DNA of 54,069 nt, taken from positions 1 through 54,069 of the forward strand of contig JAKITD010000012.1 of NCBI GenBank assembly GCA_021648265.1. Reading direction: 5' to 3'. Shown piece by piece: positions 1 to 8,471 of the stretch; the stretch's first letter is position 1, and the number at the start of each line of letters is the position of its first letter. A program made the position numbers and the translations under genes. Origin of the DNA: Flavobacteriaceae bacterium. Lineage in GTDB: Bacteria > Bacteroidota > Bacteroidia > Flavobacteriales > Flavobacteriaceae. The notes under the pieces were generated by a model. It saw only the letters and a list, made by a program, of their open reading frames with translations, was not told where the DNA came from and did not search any database.

Positions 1-112
1 CTGCAATTATACCTATAAGAAGTATGTCTATTAAGTTGTGAAGCTTGTTTATATGGCTTCTATGGTCTTCTATTTGCCCAAAAATGTCTTTTAAATTACC
101 TGATGATTTCAT
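1..112 (-). CDS. ISAs1-family transposase, N-terminal fragment (window edge)
   Basis: Reading leftward from the ATG at 112 gives 37 residues that run off the window edge. The start MKSSGNLKDIFGQIEDHR followed by an H-x-L-x-DIL-type hydrophobic stretch (HNLIDILLIGIIA) matches the N-terminal associated domain that precedes the DDE domain in ISAs1/H-repeat transposases. The remainder, including all catalytic residues, lies outside the window, so whether it is intact cannot be judged. A plausible IS end lies about 90 bp upstream of the start. Confidence 0.65.
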   Translation of the reverse strand, partial: MKSSGNLKDIFGQIEDHRSHINKLHNLIDILLIGIIA

Positions 113-200
113 TGAGTTAAATTATTGGTTATCAGTATAATATACAAATAATTAATAACATAAAACAATTAGTTATCAGTTAAATAAGTGATTTAATTAT

Positions 201-224
201 TTTAAAAAGTATGATTCTGCCCTG
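201..224 (-). mobile_element. Putative outer end of the ISAs1-type element
   Basis: On the minus strand the segment begins CAGGGCAGAATCATAC, and ISAs1-family terminal repeats commonly begin CAGGGC. It lies about 90 bp upstream of the transposase start, a normal distance for an IS end. The opposite end and the target duplication are outside the window, so this is a similarity-based guess. Confidence 0.4.
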
Positions 225-389
225 CACCTTTTGGACTTTCTTTACTTTATTTAAAGAACTTATTATATATTTACCATTCAAGGCACACACAATATATATC
301 ATCAATTTAATAAGTAAACTGCTGATATACTTACGTTGCAAAACATATGAGAAACTGCAAAAATGAATACAAATCAAAAAAAATGAATT

Positions 390-764
390 ATGAATAAAAT
401 ATTTTTTTTAGTATTAATTAACTTGACTTTATTTGGATGTTCTTCATCAAAAACTGAAAATTCAAGTGATTTACAAATCCGAATTTCAAACGTGAGCGAA
501 TTTAATTATGACAATATAAAGGTTAGCACAACTGGAGATATGGTTGATTTTGGAAACTTGAATTCTAACTCGAAATCTGAATATAAAGTTTTTGATACAG
601 CATACAGATACGCTTTTATTGAATTTCAAATTAATGGAGAAACTTTTACTTTGCAGCCCATTGACTATGTTGGAGAAACACCTTTGGAAAATGGAAAATA
701 TGCATATGAAATAAACGTAAATATTGATAATCAAAGAGTAATGTTGGAATTAAAAAATGAATAA
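390..764 (+). CDS. Small predicted lipoprotein, unknown function
   Basis: A 124-residue protein with a short hydrophobic N-terminus ending in a lipobox (LTLFGC, Cys17), so probably exported and lipidated by the Sec/Lgt/LspA route. The mature part is polar and rich in beta-prone segments (VSEFNYDNIKVST, YAFIEFQINGETFTL, YEINVNIDNQRVMLEL), suggesting a small immunoglobulin-like or beta-sandwich fold. No family was recognised. It stands alone between an IS end and a palindromic repeat element, an arrangement typical of accessory DNA. The start is supported by the complete signal sequence. Confidence 0.7.
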   Translation: MNKIFFLVLINLTLFGCSSSKTENSSDLQIRISNVSEFNYDNIKVSTTGDMVDFGNLNSNSKSEYKVFDTAYRYAFIEFQINGETFTLQPIDYVGETPLENGKYAYEINVNIDNQRVMLELKNE

Positions 765-960
765 ATACGTTTTACAACACCGTATAAAAATAATTGCGGT
801 TTTGTGCTAAAACAAAGGTAGTTGCGTATTTGCTACATCTGATTTTCCGAAGGAAAATCCTCGCACGCAAACCCGCAACTATTCAAGATCTTAAATTTAA
901 TACTTTTATAAAAAAGTAAACTTAAGTTATACAAACACGTTGATAAAGCAATTAGCAATA
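765..960. repeat. Intergenic palindromic element with nested hairpins
   Basis: Directly after the lipoprotein stop lies a structured non-coding stretch. Its core is a nested inverted repeat: AGTTGCG (820-826) pairs with CGCAACT (874-880), TTTGC (829-833) with GCAAA (867-871), and GATTTTCC (841-848) with GGAAAATC (852-859) around a GAA loop. Outer motifs near 767 (CGTTTTACAACACCGTATAA) and near 927-945 (TTATAC, ACGTTG) look like degenerate inverted ends. Flavobacterial chromosomes carry dispersed intergenic elements of this general appearance; only one clear copy is in this window. Confidence 0.5.
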
Positions 961-1086
961 CAGGTAAACTATGTTTTAGTAGTTTGTTTACCAAATAATT
1001 AATACTTATTATTATTATTATTATTTTAGGTTGGAAATGCGTGGGTACTAAAACAAAAATTATAAAGCTAAAGAATATCAATAAAA

Positions 1087-1150
1087 AGACCTCACAGATT
1101 TTATTTTTTTTCCAAAGCTGTTTAGCAAAGGTGAAAAACCTGTGAGGTCT
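1087..1150. repeat. AGACCT-type inverted repeat (copy 1, with enlarged loop); possible terminator
   Basis: AGACCTCACAG (1087-1097) and CTGTGAGGTCT (1140-1150) are perfect inverted arms around a 42-nt insert containing a T-rich run. The outer AGACCT...AGGTCT is shared with the compact palindromes at 36915 and 46600. It lies just downstream of the minus-strand BNR gene and could fold as its transcription terminator. Confidence 0.6.
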
Positions 1151-1190
1151 AGATTAATAAATTAATCTCTCTAATGTAATGACAGAAAAA

Positions 1191-4100
1191 TTAACTCTTT
1201 TTCAAATACTCTTCTTTACTTTTGATACTAGGAAGCACAATTTCATTCTTTTCTAAAAAGGAATAAAACTTCTTTACTTCTTTGTTTTTAATTGCTTTGT
1301 ATTTTGCTTTTGCTTCGGTAAGTTCTTCATAAATTAATTCGAAATTAGCTTTTCTTGAAGGAGAAACTTTTCCGTAATTACTAGCAACTCCACTGTATAA
1401 ATCTCCTAATTTTTCTCTTAATTCTGGATCTGCAGACGCTACATAATTATCACCTGTTGTTATTACCAGTGTTTTATGTAGTGTATTTAAAGCGTTATGC
1501 GTTTTTTGGGCAGCTTTCTTACCTTTTGGATGATTTTTTATTACCTCTTGAGCTTTGTCCATCGTTTCGTTAATTTCATACACCATATAAGCCAAATCTT
1601 CTACCATATTAAATAGCGTTTGTGTTAACTCTTCTTGCTCTTTTCTTTCTGCCAAAGTGGTGGACGATTTTTCATCGTAAATTACTTCAATTGTGTGCTC
1701 GTAGGTTTTCTTTCCTTTAGTCAATATAATTTTATATTTTCCAGCAGGAACTCTTGGAGATGTAAAGCCACCAAATGAAAGCGTTTTACCTTTTGCCATT
1801 TTTGGAGTATTGGTAGTGAAACTCCAAGTGATTATATTTATTCCTTTTGATTTATCTGGTGAAAGTGAAGTGATTTTGTTTCCCTCCATATCTTGTACTT
1901 CCATTCTCATTTTACCAAACGTATGTCGCTTTTTTAAATAATATAATATACGTGCGGAGGTGCTTTTGTTTTGTCCAACAAATTGAGTTTCAGTGCCAAA
2001 ACTTCCGTAAAAACCACTTTCTTCATTCATAACAAATGGTTTGGTTTTAAAGAAATGTACATCTTCTGCTAAAACTTTTTGGTTTAATTCACGCAAAGGA
2101 CTAATATCGTCAATGATAATTACACCACGACCGTGAGTACCCATTACCAAATCGTTGGTTGCTTTTTGAAGGTCAATAAAATGAACCGCAGTTGCCGGCA
2201 TATTATTTTCGAATCGGTTCCAGTTTTTTCCACCATCGATGGTGATGAATAATCCAAATTCAGTTCCGATAAACAATAAGTTTTCTGAGACATAATCTTC
2301 TTGAATATTCCTAACATATCCAATAATATCATCTGTTATTATATTCGACCAAGTTTTTCCGTAGTCGGTAGTTTTAAGTGTATAAGCTTTCATATCGCCA
2401 GTGGTATGACCTTCAAAAACAGCATAAGCAGTTCCTTTACCGTGTACACTTGCTTCAATATGACCAACCCAAGTATTCGCAGGAATACCCACTAAATTTT
2501 CGGTGACATTTTCCCATGTTTTTCCACCGTTTCTGGTAATTTGAACGTTTCCGTCATCGGTACCAACCCAAAGAATATCTTTATCTAAAGGTGATTCTGC
2601 AATGGTGAAAATGGTAGTGTGCATTTCGGCTCCACTATTATCGATGGATAATCCTCCCGATTTAGATTGATCCTGTTTAGATTTGTCATTGGTCGTTAAA
2701 TCTGGTGAAATAATCTCCCAGGTTTCTCCCATATCATCCGAACGATGCACAAATTGACTTCCCATATAAAAACGATCTGGAACAAAAGCGCTAATTGCCA
2801 TTGGCGGATTCCAGTTAAAACGAAGATCAGGATCACCTTTACTTTTCATTGGTTGAATGGTTCTTGTTCTGTTATTTTCAACATCGTATCGCCAAACATT
2901 TTGAGCACCTTGCATTTCGGAATAAATAATATTTTTTGTTGGATGTCGCAATACTCTATAACCGTCTCCATAACCTACGCTATTCCAATCACGAGCATTT
3001 ACTCCGCCTGGAGAAGAAGAAGGTCCATACCAAGAGCCATTGTCTTGTAAACCTCCATACACATTATAGGGAGTTTCGTTATCTACACTAATATGATAGA
3101 ATTGTGAAAGTGGGAGATTTTCGGCAATTTCGAAAGTAGAGCCACCATCCCAAGAACGGTAAAACCCGCCATCAGTCCCAGTGTAAATTACATCTGAATT
3201 ATTAATATCGAAAACAATATCGTGAATATCGGCGTGCATTCTTCCTAGTGATTTGAAGGTTTTTCCTCCATCACGACTAATAGAACCACTTAATCCACCT
3301 TTAATTATCACATCTGGATTTTTAGGATCGATGGTAATTCTTGAAAAGTAAAAAGGTCTTACAGTTAATCCGAAATCATTATTTAAATGTTCCCAACTAG
3401 CACCAGCATTGGTAGATTTCCATAAACCATTAGTTGCTTTCTCACCAGTTTCTAAAACGGAATATAAAATATTGCTATCGCTTGGTGCAACGGCTATTGC
3501 AATTCTTCCTAAATCTCCAGTTGGAAAACCTGAATGAATTTTATTCCAAGTTTTTCCACTATCGGTAGATTTGTATAAAGCACTTGTTTTTCCTCCTGAA
3601 ACGAAACTCCATCCAGAACGTCTAAATTCCCACATAGAAGTATATAAAATAGAAGGATTATTTGGATCCATAATTACATCTGCTGCTCCCGTAGAAGGTC
3701 CAATATAAAGTATTTTATCCCAAGTTTTTCCACCATCGTTCGATTTATAAACCCCACGATCTTCACTGTCACTCCATAAAGCTCCTAAAACACCAACATA
3801 CATTTCGTCTGTATTGTTGGGATTAATTGCTATGGAAGAAATACGTTCAGAATTTTCAAAACCTATTTTATTCCAGTTGTTTCCACCATCGGTAGATTTA
3901 TACAAACCATCACCAACAGAAACCGAATTACGAGTCCAAATTTCTCCAGTTCCTACCCAAATAGTATTGTCAGGGTCTTTTGGGTCTAATTTTACAACTC
4001 CAATAGATTGTGCGTGATCATCAAAAATAGGAGAGAAGGTTGTTCCTGCATCGCTAGATTTCCAAACGCCACCACCTGCTGCCCCAATGTAAATAATTCT

Positions 4101-4277
4101 AGGATTGGTTGGGTGATTTTCTAAATCGATAATACGTCCGCTCATTAAAGCAGGACCAATATGACGAGCGTTAAGCCCACCAAATAATTCTTTTCCTTTT
4201 AGTGTGATTTCTTCTTGTCCGTATGAGTTAAAAGACAATAAAAAAGAAATAAATACAAGTGTAATTGATTTTTTCAT
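1191..4277 (-). CDS. Secreted BNR/Asp-box (sortilin-like) beta-propeller protein
   Basis: A 1028-residue exported protein: signal peptide (MKKSITLVFISFLLSFNSYGQ) followed by about 700 residues of beta-propeller. At least eleven Asp-box motifs (S/T-x-D-x-G-x-T-W/F) are readable, for example SSDAGTTF, STDGGNNW, SNDGGKTW, SRDGGKTF, SDDMGETW, TRNGGKTW and TIDGGKNW. The arrangement matches the VPS10/sortilin-type 'glycosyl hydrolase' proteins common in Bacteroidota, for which enzymatic activity is unproven. The last 250 residues form a beta domain (around VPAGKYKIILTKGKKTYEH) and a helical, charged tail. No type IX sorting domain is seen. A LolA-like gene lies directly upstream on the same strand with a terminator between them. 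Function is unknown beyond a periplasmic or surface propeller. Confidence 0.85.
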   Translation of the reverse strand: MKKSITLVFISFLLSFNSYGQEEITLKGKELFGGLNARHIGPALMSGRIIDLENHPTNPRIIYIGAAGGGVWKSSDAGTTFSPIFDDHAQSIGVVKLDPKDPDNTIWVGTGEIWTRNSVSVGDGLYKSTDGGNNWNKIGFENSERISSIAINPNNTDEMYVGVLGALWSDSEDRGVYKSNDGGKTWDKILYIGPSTGAADVIMDPNNPSILYTSMWEFRRSGWSFVSGGKTSALYKSTDSGKTWNKIHSGFPTGDLGRIAIAVAPSDSNILYSVLETGEKATNGLWKSTNAGASWEHLNNDFGLTVRPFYFSRITIDPKNPDVIIKGGLSGSISRDGGKTFKSLGRMHADIHDIVFDINNSDVIYTGTDGGFYRSWDGGSTFEIAENLPLSQFYHISVDNETPYNVYGGLQDNGSWYGPSSSPGGVNARDWNSVGYGDGYRVLRHPTKNIIYSEMQGAQNVWRYDVENNRTRTIQPMKSKGDPDLRFNWNPPMAISAFVPDRFYMGSQFVHRSDDMGETWEIISPDLTTNDKSKQDQSKSGGLSIDNSGAEMHTTIFTIAESPLDKDILWVGTDDGNVQITRNGGKTWENVTENLVGIPANTWVGHIEASVHGKGTAYAVFEGHTTGDMKAYTLKTTDYGKTWSNIITDDIIGYVRNIQEDYVSENLLFIGTEFGLFITIDGGKNWNRFENNMPATAVHFIDLQKATNDLVMGTHGRGVIIIDDISPLRELNQKVLAEDVHFFKTKPFVMNEESGFYGSFGTETQFVGQNKSTSARILYYLKKRHTFGKMRMEVQDMEGNKITSLSPDKSKGINIITWSFTTNTPKMAKGKTLSFGGFTSPRVPAGKYKIILTKGKKTYEHTIEVIYDEKSSTTLAERKEQEELTQTLFNMVEDLAYMVYEINETMDKAQEVIKNHPKGKKAAQKTHNALNTLHKTLVITTGDNYVASADPELREKLGDLYSGVASNYGKVSPSRKANFELIYEELTEAKAKYKAIKNKEVKKFYSFLEKNEIVLPSIKSKEEYLKKS

Positions 4278-4300
4278 AATTGATTTTTTGGTTATAAAAG

Positions 4301-4338
4301 AAAAACCCTTTTACACTGAAAACAGGATAAAAGGGGTT
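4301..4338 (-). terminator. Rho-independent terminator of the LolA-like gene
   Basis: On the minus strand AACCCCTTTT (4338-4329) is followed by a loop, then AAAAGGGTTTTT (4312-4301) and a T-rich tract. It lies 22 bp after the stop of the 4361-5122 gene and before the start of the BNR gene, so it should end or attenuate the upstream transcript. Confidence 0.65.
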
Positions 4339-4360
4339 CTAATAATTTGATTGAATGATT

Positions 4361-5122
4361 TTATTTTTTCCCTTCTTCTGTTGGAATTGCTACTTCTGGA
4401 AAAGCAAACATTGCCATATCAATTTCTGGATTAAGAATTATTTTTTTAATGGTAATTGCTTGACCTCCCATATTCATTGAGAAAGGAAAGTAGAGACCAT
4501 CAACTTCTTCATAATCACTTAATGTGGTTTTGTTCATTTGACCTTTCATTGGGCCTTGTTGAATTTTTGATTCAGAAACGATTGGAACAAAGTTTTCTTT
4601 TTCGAAATAAAAATAAGTGATGTTTGCTGTTTCAACACCATCTACCATAATTAGATCTTGTGTAAGTTTTATTTTAAAAGTATCGGCACCTTCAATAGTT
4701 TCGTTTTCTAAAAGTTCTACAGAATATCCTTTCTCTTTATAATTAAGTAATGGAGAAGGGAAGTCTTTCATTTGCTTTTTCATATTATCTGTAGTTTCTT
4801 GATCGCTTTTTTCGGCAGCCATTGTCATAAAATTGGTGGTCCACATTGTTTCTCCATCAAAAGAAACTTGTGTCATTTTTTGACCTTGGAGGTCAATACT
4901 AACCAATTGTTTTCCATCTTTAGTTTGATAAATTTCAACTGGAATTACCATTCCTTGAGCGTTGGCTTCTGCTTCCATTTTTACTCCATTCAGTTTTGCC
5001 CAATTGGCAGCTCCTCCCGTATTTTCAAAATAATTATTAATAATTTCGTCTGCAGTCTGTGCTGTTGCTGGAGTTATTGCGATTATTAGAAATGCAATGA
5101 TTAGTGTTTTAATTGTTTTCAT
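4361..5122 (-). CDS. LolA-like secreted protein
   Basis: 253 residues with a clear signal peptide (MKTIKTLIIAFLIIAITPATAQ). The mature protein begins TADEIINNYFENTGGAANW, then a series of beta strands with alternating hydrophobics (VKMEAEANAQGM, GKQLVSIDLQGQKMTQVSFDGETMW, DTFKIKLTQD, NITYFYFEKENF, LYFPFSMNMGGQAITIKKI). This is the pattern of 'outer membrane lipoprotein-sorting protein'-type LolA/LolB folds in Flavobacteriaceae, proteins that hold a lipid or lipoprotein ligand in the periplasm. It is not canonical LolA: length and N-terminus differ. The specific ligand is unknown. Confidence 0.7.
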   Translation of the reverse strand: MKTIKTLIIAFLIIAITPATAQTADEIINNYFENTGGAANWAKLNGVKMEAEANAQGMVIPVEIYQTKDGKQLVSIDLQGQKMTQVSFDGETMWTTNFMTMAAEKSDQETTDNMKKQMKDFPSPLLNYKEKGYSVELLENETIEGADTFKIKLTQDLIMVDGVETANITYFYFEKENFVPIVSESKIQQGPMKGQMNKTTLSDYEEVDGLYFPFSMNMGGQAITIKKIILNPEIDMAMFAFPEVAIPTEEGKK

Positions 5123-5191
5123 TTTTGATGTTTATTTAGTTATAGTTTTGACGCTTTTGTTATTAATTTGTTACAGTTTTTATATAAAATA

Positions 5192-6451
5192 TTAATTATT
5201 GTTGAAATCATTGCCGCTAGGAAATTCAAAAACCTCCAAATCGAAATAAAGAGCAGAAGCCAATAAATGATCAAAAATATCTGCTTGAATATGCTCATAA
5301 TTAACCCACTTTTTGTCTTTACTGAAACAATAAACTTCAACAGGTATTCCTTTTTCGGTAGGTGCTAAATGTCTTACCATTAGAAACATTTCCTTATTAA
5401 TTGCTGGGTTTTCATTTAAATACGCATCTATATATTTTCTGAAGAGACCTAAATTAGTTTGGTTTTTACCATTAATTTTTAATGTAGTATCAATTTCATT
5501 TTTTTTATTATATGTTTCATTATCTTTTTGTCTATGTTCTAAATAATTTGAAACTAATTGAATTTTTTTATATTTTGTAAGATCTTCTTCACTCAAAAAT
5601 TTTACAGTATTTTGTTTAATATAAATAGCACGTTTTATTCTCCTACCGCCGGAGTTTTCCATACCTCTCCAATTCTGAAATGATTCAGATGTTAAGCTAT
5701 ATGTAGGTATGGTTGTGTATGTTTTGTCAAAATTTTGTACTCGAACAGTTGCCAAACTTATTTCTATTACGGTACCGTCTGCCCCATATTTACTAAATGT
5801 TATCCAATCGCCAATTCGAATAATATCATTTACAGTTACTTGAATACTAGCTACAAAACCTAATAAAGTATCTTTAAAAATAAGAAGAATAACAGCTGAG
5901 GCAGCACTTAAAGAAGCTACACTCGCAATCGAATAACTTGTTAAATTGTTTATGATTAAAAATATACCAATACCCCAAGTGAAAATCATTAGTACTTGTA
6001 TATAACTTTCTAAGGGCTTATCTTTATATTTTTCCTTACTTAAAAGGTAATTTTTAACAGACTTTAGGACACTTCTAACTATAATTACACTTAATATTAT
6101 TGAATATAATTCAATAGCTTTTAAAAGAAAATTGGATGTAAATGGATAATCTTTAAATAAGATAGTTACATAATGCCAAGTAATAAAAAGAGGTAATGTA
6201 TGAGATATATATCTCGGAAAATTACTAAGCACTAAATAATCATCAAAAGTATTACTAGATTTTGAACTAAAATATTTAAAAAGTTTAATTACGATACTTT
6301 TAATTAATTTATCAAAGACATAAATAATACCAAAAAAAAGAATACCAATTATAATAATATTTAATAATTTAGATAATTCAATATTTAATCCATTACTGGT
6401 AAAATAATCTTGAAACCAATGGCTATATTTTAATAATATTCTTTTAATCAT
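5192..6451 (-). CDS. MscS-family mechanosensitive ion channel (YbdG-like)
   Basis: 419 residues. Several N-terminal membrane helices (around residues 28-50, 80-100, 115-130, 155-190) lead into the pore-lining helix and MscS beta domain at about residues 190-260: GFVASIQVTVNDIIRIGDWI, then TVIEISLATVRVQNFDKTY and TIPTYSLTSESFQNW. A long cytoplasmic C-terminus follows. The layout resembles the larger YbdG-type MscS channels, which release solutes on hypo-osmotic shock. The start overlaps the stop of the upstream DUF3817 gene by one base (TAATG), so the two are cotranslated. Confidence 0.88.
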   Translation of the reverse strand: MIKRILLKYSHWFQDYFTSNGLNIELSKLLNIIIIGILFFGIIYVFDKLIKSIVIKLFKYFSSKSSNTFDDYLVLSNFPRYISHTLPLFITWHYVTILFKDYPFTSNFLLKAIELYSIILSVIIVRSVLKSVKNYLLSKEKYKDKPLESYIQVLMIFTWGIGIFLIINNLTSYSIASVASLSAASAVILLIFKDTLLGFVASIQVTVNDIIRIGDWITFSKYGADGTVIEISLATVRVQNFDKTYTTIPTYSLTSESFQNWRGMENSGGRRIKRAIYIKQNTVKFLSEEDLTKYKKIQLVSNYLEHRQKDNETYNKKNEIDTTLKINGKNQTNLGLFRKYIDAYLNENPAINKEMFLMVRHLAPTEKGIPVEVYCFSKDKKWVNYEHIQADIFDHLLASALYFDLEVFEFPSGNDFNNN

Positions 6452-6738
6452 TATAAATATTTACGTTCTACATAAAAAGGTCCGAATGGTAAAACGGAAC
6501 ATAAAATTACAATTAATAAAGTTGGTATAGACCATTTGAGCTTTTCTTTCATTATAAATGTGCCTAAAACATACCCTATAAATAGTAAACCGTGTAACAT
6601 TCCTACTACTCTAACAATTTCTTCTCCAGCTTCAATTTTAGCAATATATTTTAAAGGCATTGCAATACCAAGTAACACTAAAAACGAAATTGCTTCAAGA
6701 GTACTTATAATTCGGAAAGATTTTATAGATAAATTCAT
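6451..6738 (-). CDS. DUF3817 integral membrane protein
   Basis: 95 residues with three hydrophobic segments (FRIISTLEAISFLVLLGIAM, VVGMLHGLLFIGYVLGTFIM, IPTLLIVILCSVLPFGPFYV). The E-x-ISF-x-x-L and MLHG...LFI pattern is that of the DUF3817 family of small inner-membrane proteins, whose role is unknown. It is the first gene of a two-gene unit with the MscS channel, joined by a one-base stop/start overlap, which hints at a link to membrane stress without showing it. Confidence 0.8.
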   Translation of the reverse strand: MNLSIKSFRIISTLEAISFLVLLGIAMPLKYIAKIEAGEEIVRVVGMLHGLLFIGYVLGTFIMKEKLKWSIPTLLIVILCSVLPFGPFYVERKYL

Positions 6739-6821
6739 TTGTTATAATTTTTGTCAAATATACATTAGCCAATAATAGCTTTAATGACAAAAATAATAAA
6801 TTAACAATCTATTATCATTTG

Positions 6822-7430
6822 TTAATTTTCGCAAGGTAATGGAATGTTTAAAATAGGATAACTTTTATTTTTTTTATAACTGAAATGCCACCATTCTGTT
6901 CGGATGGTTTGAAATCCAAATTTTCGCATTCCGTTAATGAGCAAGTTCCTATTTGCTATTATTTCTTCAAAAAAATTGATGTAATCTATATGAGCTTCCA
7001 CGCCAAAATAATCATAATCGGTTCCCATATCTACAAAACAACCTTCTAGGGTTTCAAGTGTTAAATCTATTGCAGCACCACGGTTATGAACAGAACCTTT
7101 GGTATATGGATTTGCAACATAAGTTGGTCTGGGCACTTTTTTCCACATTTTTTTTTGGACATCTAAGGGACGATAACAATCATATAATTTAATACGATAC
7201 CCTTTTTGATTAAAGTATTTATTTGCTTCCTTTAAAGCTTCAGCAACACGAGGTTTTAATAAACAAATTTCGCAATCATACAGTTTTTCTCCAATAAAAT
7301 TAGTTGTAGTTGCGTAACGTATTTCAAAATTAAAATTATGTTTTTTTGTAATTTCCACTAACGAATCTTGCGAAAAAAGTGTTGCATTACAAATTATGAA
7401 AGCAATAAAGAAGTTCGCTATTGTTTTCAT
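6822..7430 (-). CDS. D-Ala-D-Ala dipeptidase, VanX-like (peptidase M15D)
   Basis: 202 residues with a signal peptide (MKTIANFFIAFIICNATLFSQ). Zinc-peptidase motifs are present: SVHNRGAAIDLT (the S-x-H-x(6)-D zinc site) and EWWHFSY near the C-terminus (catalytic Glu and third His). The YDCYRP substrate-pocket motif and CEICLLKPRVAEAL are also typical of the VanX/DdpX group. Such enzymes hydrolyse D-alanyl-D-alanine. With a signal peptide and no van genes nearby, a role in periplasmic peptidoglycan turnover or nutrient scavenging is more likely than vancomycin resistance. Confidence 0.88.
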   Translation of the reverse strand: MKTIANFFIAFIICNATLFSQDSLVEITKKHNFNFEIRYATTTNFIGEKLYDCEICLLKPRVAEALKEANKYFNQKGYRIKLYDCYRPLDVQKKMWKKVPRPTYVANPYTKGSVHNRGAAIDLTLETLEGCFVDMGTDYDYFGVEAHIDYINFFEEIIANRNLLINGMRKFGFQTIRTEWWHFSYKKNKSYPILNIPLPCEN

Positions 7431-7461
7431 TAATAAGAAGTTTTAGTAAATTATTTTGAAG

Positions 7462-7863
7462 CTAGTTGTGTTTCATTGCCCATTCAATTCCATTTTTTAA
7501 AGACCTAAATTTTTTAATTCGTTTTTTAGAGAAAAGACGTTCAAGAACTACACTTAAACCACCACGATTATCATAAGCTATAATACCTGAGGCAATAAAT
7601 AAATTGTATTTTTTGTCAAACTTTAACCAAGATTGTGGTTCGATAGAGTAGGAATTAACTCGATTAGACAAATAAATTAAATTTTTTTTATCTCCATAAT
7701 GTGAACGCATTAGATCAGATAAAATTTTAACTCGTTTCCAATCAAAATGTACTCCTTCATAAAATTCAGAGATTACAAAATTTTCAAAAAAATAAAATTT
7801 TCCAAAGGGTAAATTTATTTCTTCGTGTTCCATATTTAAGTATTTGGAATCCTCTACTTTCAT
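7462..7863 (-). CDS. Uncharacterised small protein, paralogue A
   Basis: 133 residues, no signal peptide or membrane segment. It shares the framework MK(V/I)E(D/E)S-x-Y...FG-x-FYFFE-x-F(V/I)...EGVHFD...HYG...YLSNRVNSYS-x-(E/D)PQ-W with the neighbour at 7983-8393, so the two arose by tandem duplication. The fold-like pattern (central strand, 'RVNSYSxxPQ', alternating alpha/beta) recalls single-domain STAS/SpoIIAA-like proteins, but I cannot assign it firmly. It ends EWAMKHN. Cytosolic protein of unknown role. Confidence 0.75.
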   Translation of the reverse strand: MKVEDSKYLNMEHEEINLPFGKFYFFENFVISEFYEGVHFDWKRVKILSDLMRSHYGDKKNLIYLSNRVNSYSIEPQSWLKFDKKYNLFIASGIIAYDNRGGLSVVLERLFSKKRIKKFRSLKNGIEWAMKHN

Positions 7864-7982
7864 TTAATAATTGGTTAATAGTTGTACTATTCAGATACTA
7901 ATGTATGAAATTATGGTTAATTATCAAAAAAAACATAACATCTTTCGGGTAACTACCTTATAATTAGGATTAAAAAAAAATT

Positions 7983-8393
7983 CTATTCTGAATTTACTTG
8001 TAAAGCCCAATTAATTGCTTCATCTAAATGATTACATCTTTTAAGATATGTCTTAGAAATCTGTTTTTCAACAGCTGCTACTTTAAATCCAATATCATTA
8101 TAGATAACCAAAGCAGCAGCTATTAAAAAATTATCATCCCGTTCTTGAAGTTTTGACCATGTTTGGGGATCTGTAGAATAAGAGTTTATTCGATTAGCGA
8201 TATAAGTAATTTTAAAATCCTGACCGTAATGGTTGTATATTTTATCGTTTACCTGAATTACTTTAATTAAATCAAAATGAATGCCTTCTTTTATTTCTCC
8301 AACTATAAACTTTTCAAAAAAATAAAAGTCTCCAAAGTAAAAAGATTTTTTGCAGTGTTTTAATTTAATATATTCTGACTCCTCTATTTTCAT
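7983..8393 (-). CDS. Uncharacterised small protein, paralogue B
   Basis: 136 residues, cytosolic, related to 7462-7863 over its full length (shared blocks FGDFYFFEKFIVGEIKEGIH, YGQDFKITYIANRINSYSTDPQTW, then LDEAINWAL). The two copies have diverged considerably, so the duplication is old. The same possible STAS/SpoIIAA-like reading applies, with low certainty. It is separated from paralogue A by 119 bp without an obvious terminator, so cotranscription is possible. Confidence 0.75.
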   Translation of the reverse strand: MKIEESEYIKLKHCKKSFYFGDFYFFEKFIVGEIKEGIHFDLIKVIQVNDKIYNHYGQDFKITYIANRINSYSTDPQTWSKLQERDDNFLIAAALVIYNDIGFKVAAVEKQISKTYLKRCNHLDEAINWALQVNSE

Positions 8394-8471
8394 TTATTAG
8401 TTGAATTTAGGTTGTAATTAGCTTGAATAACAAATTTAGAGATTTTTTTAGTATAAAATTACGGGAAATTA

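Noticed and set aside
180-377. 65-codon minus frame with isoleucine-rich sequence
   Set aside because: No domain, AT-driven composition, overlaps the putative IS end; likely random.
833-1081. 82-codon minus frame across the intergenic element
   Set aside because: It runs through the nested hairpins and has no recognisable protein features.
6822-7430. Vancomycin-resistance function for the VanX-like gene
   Set aside because: It has a signal peptide and no vanH/vanA or regulatory genes nearby; periplasmic turnover is the simpler reading.
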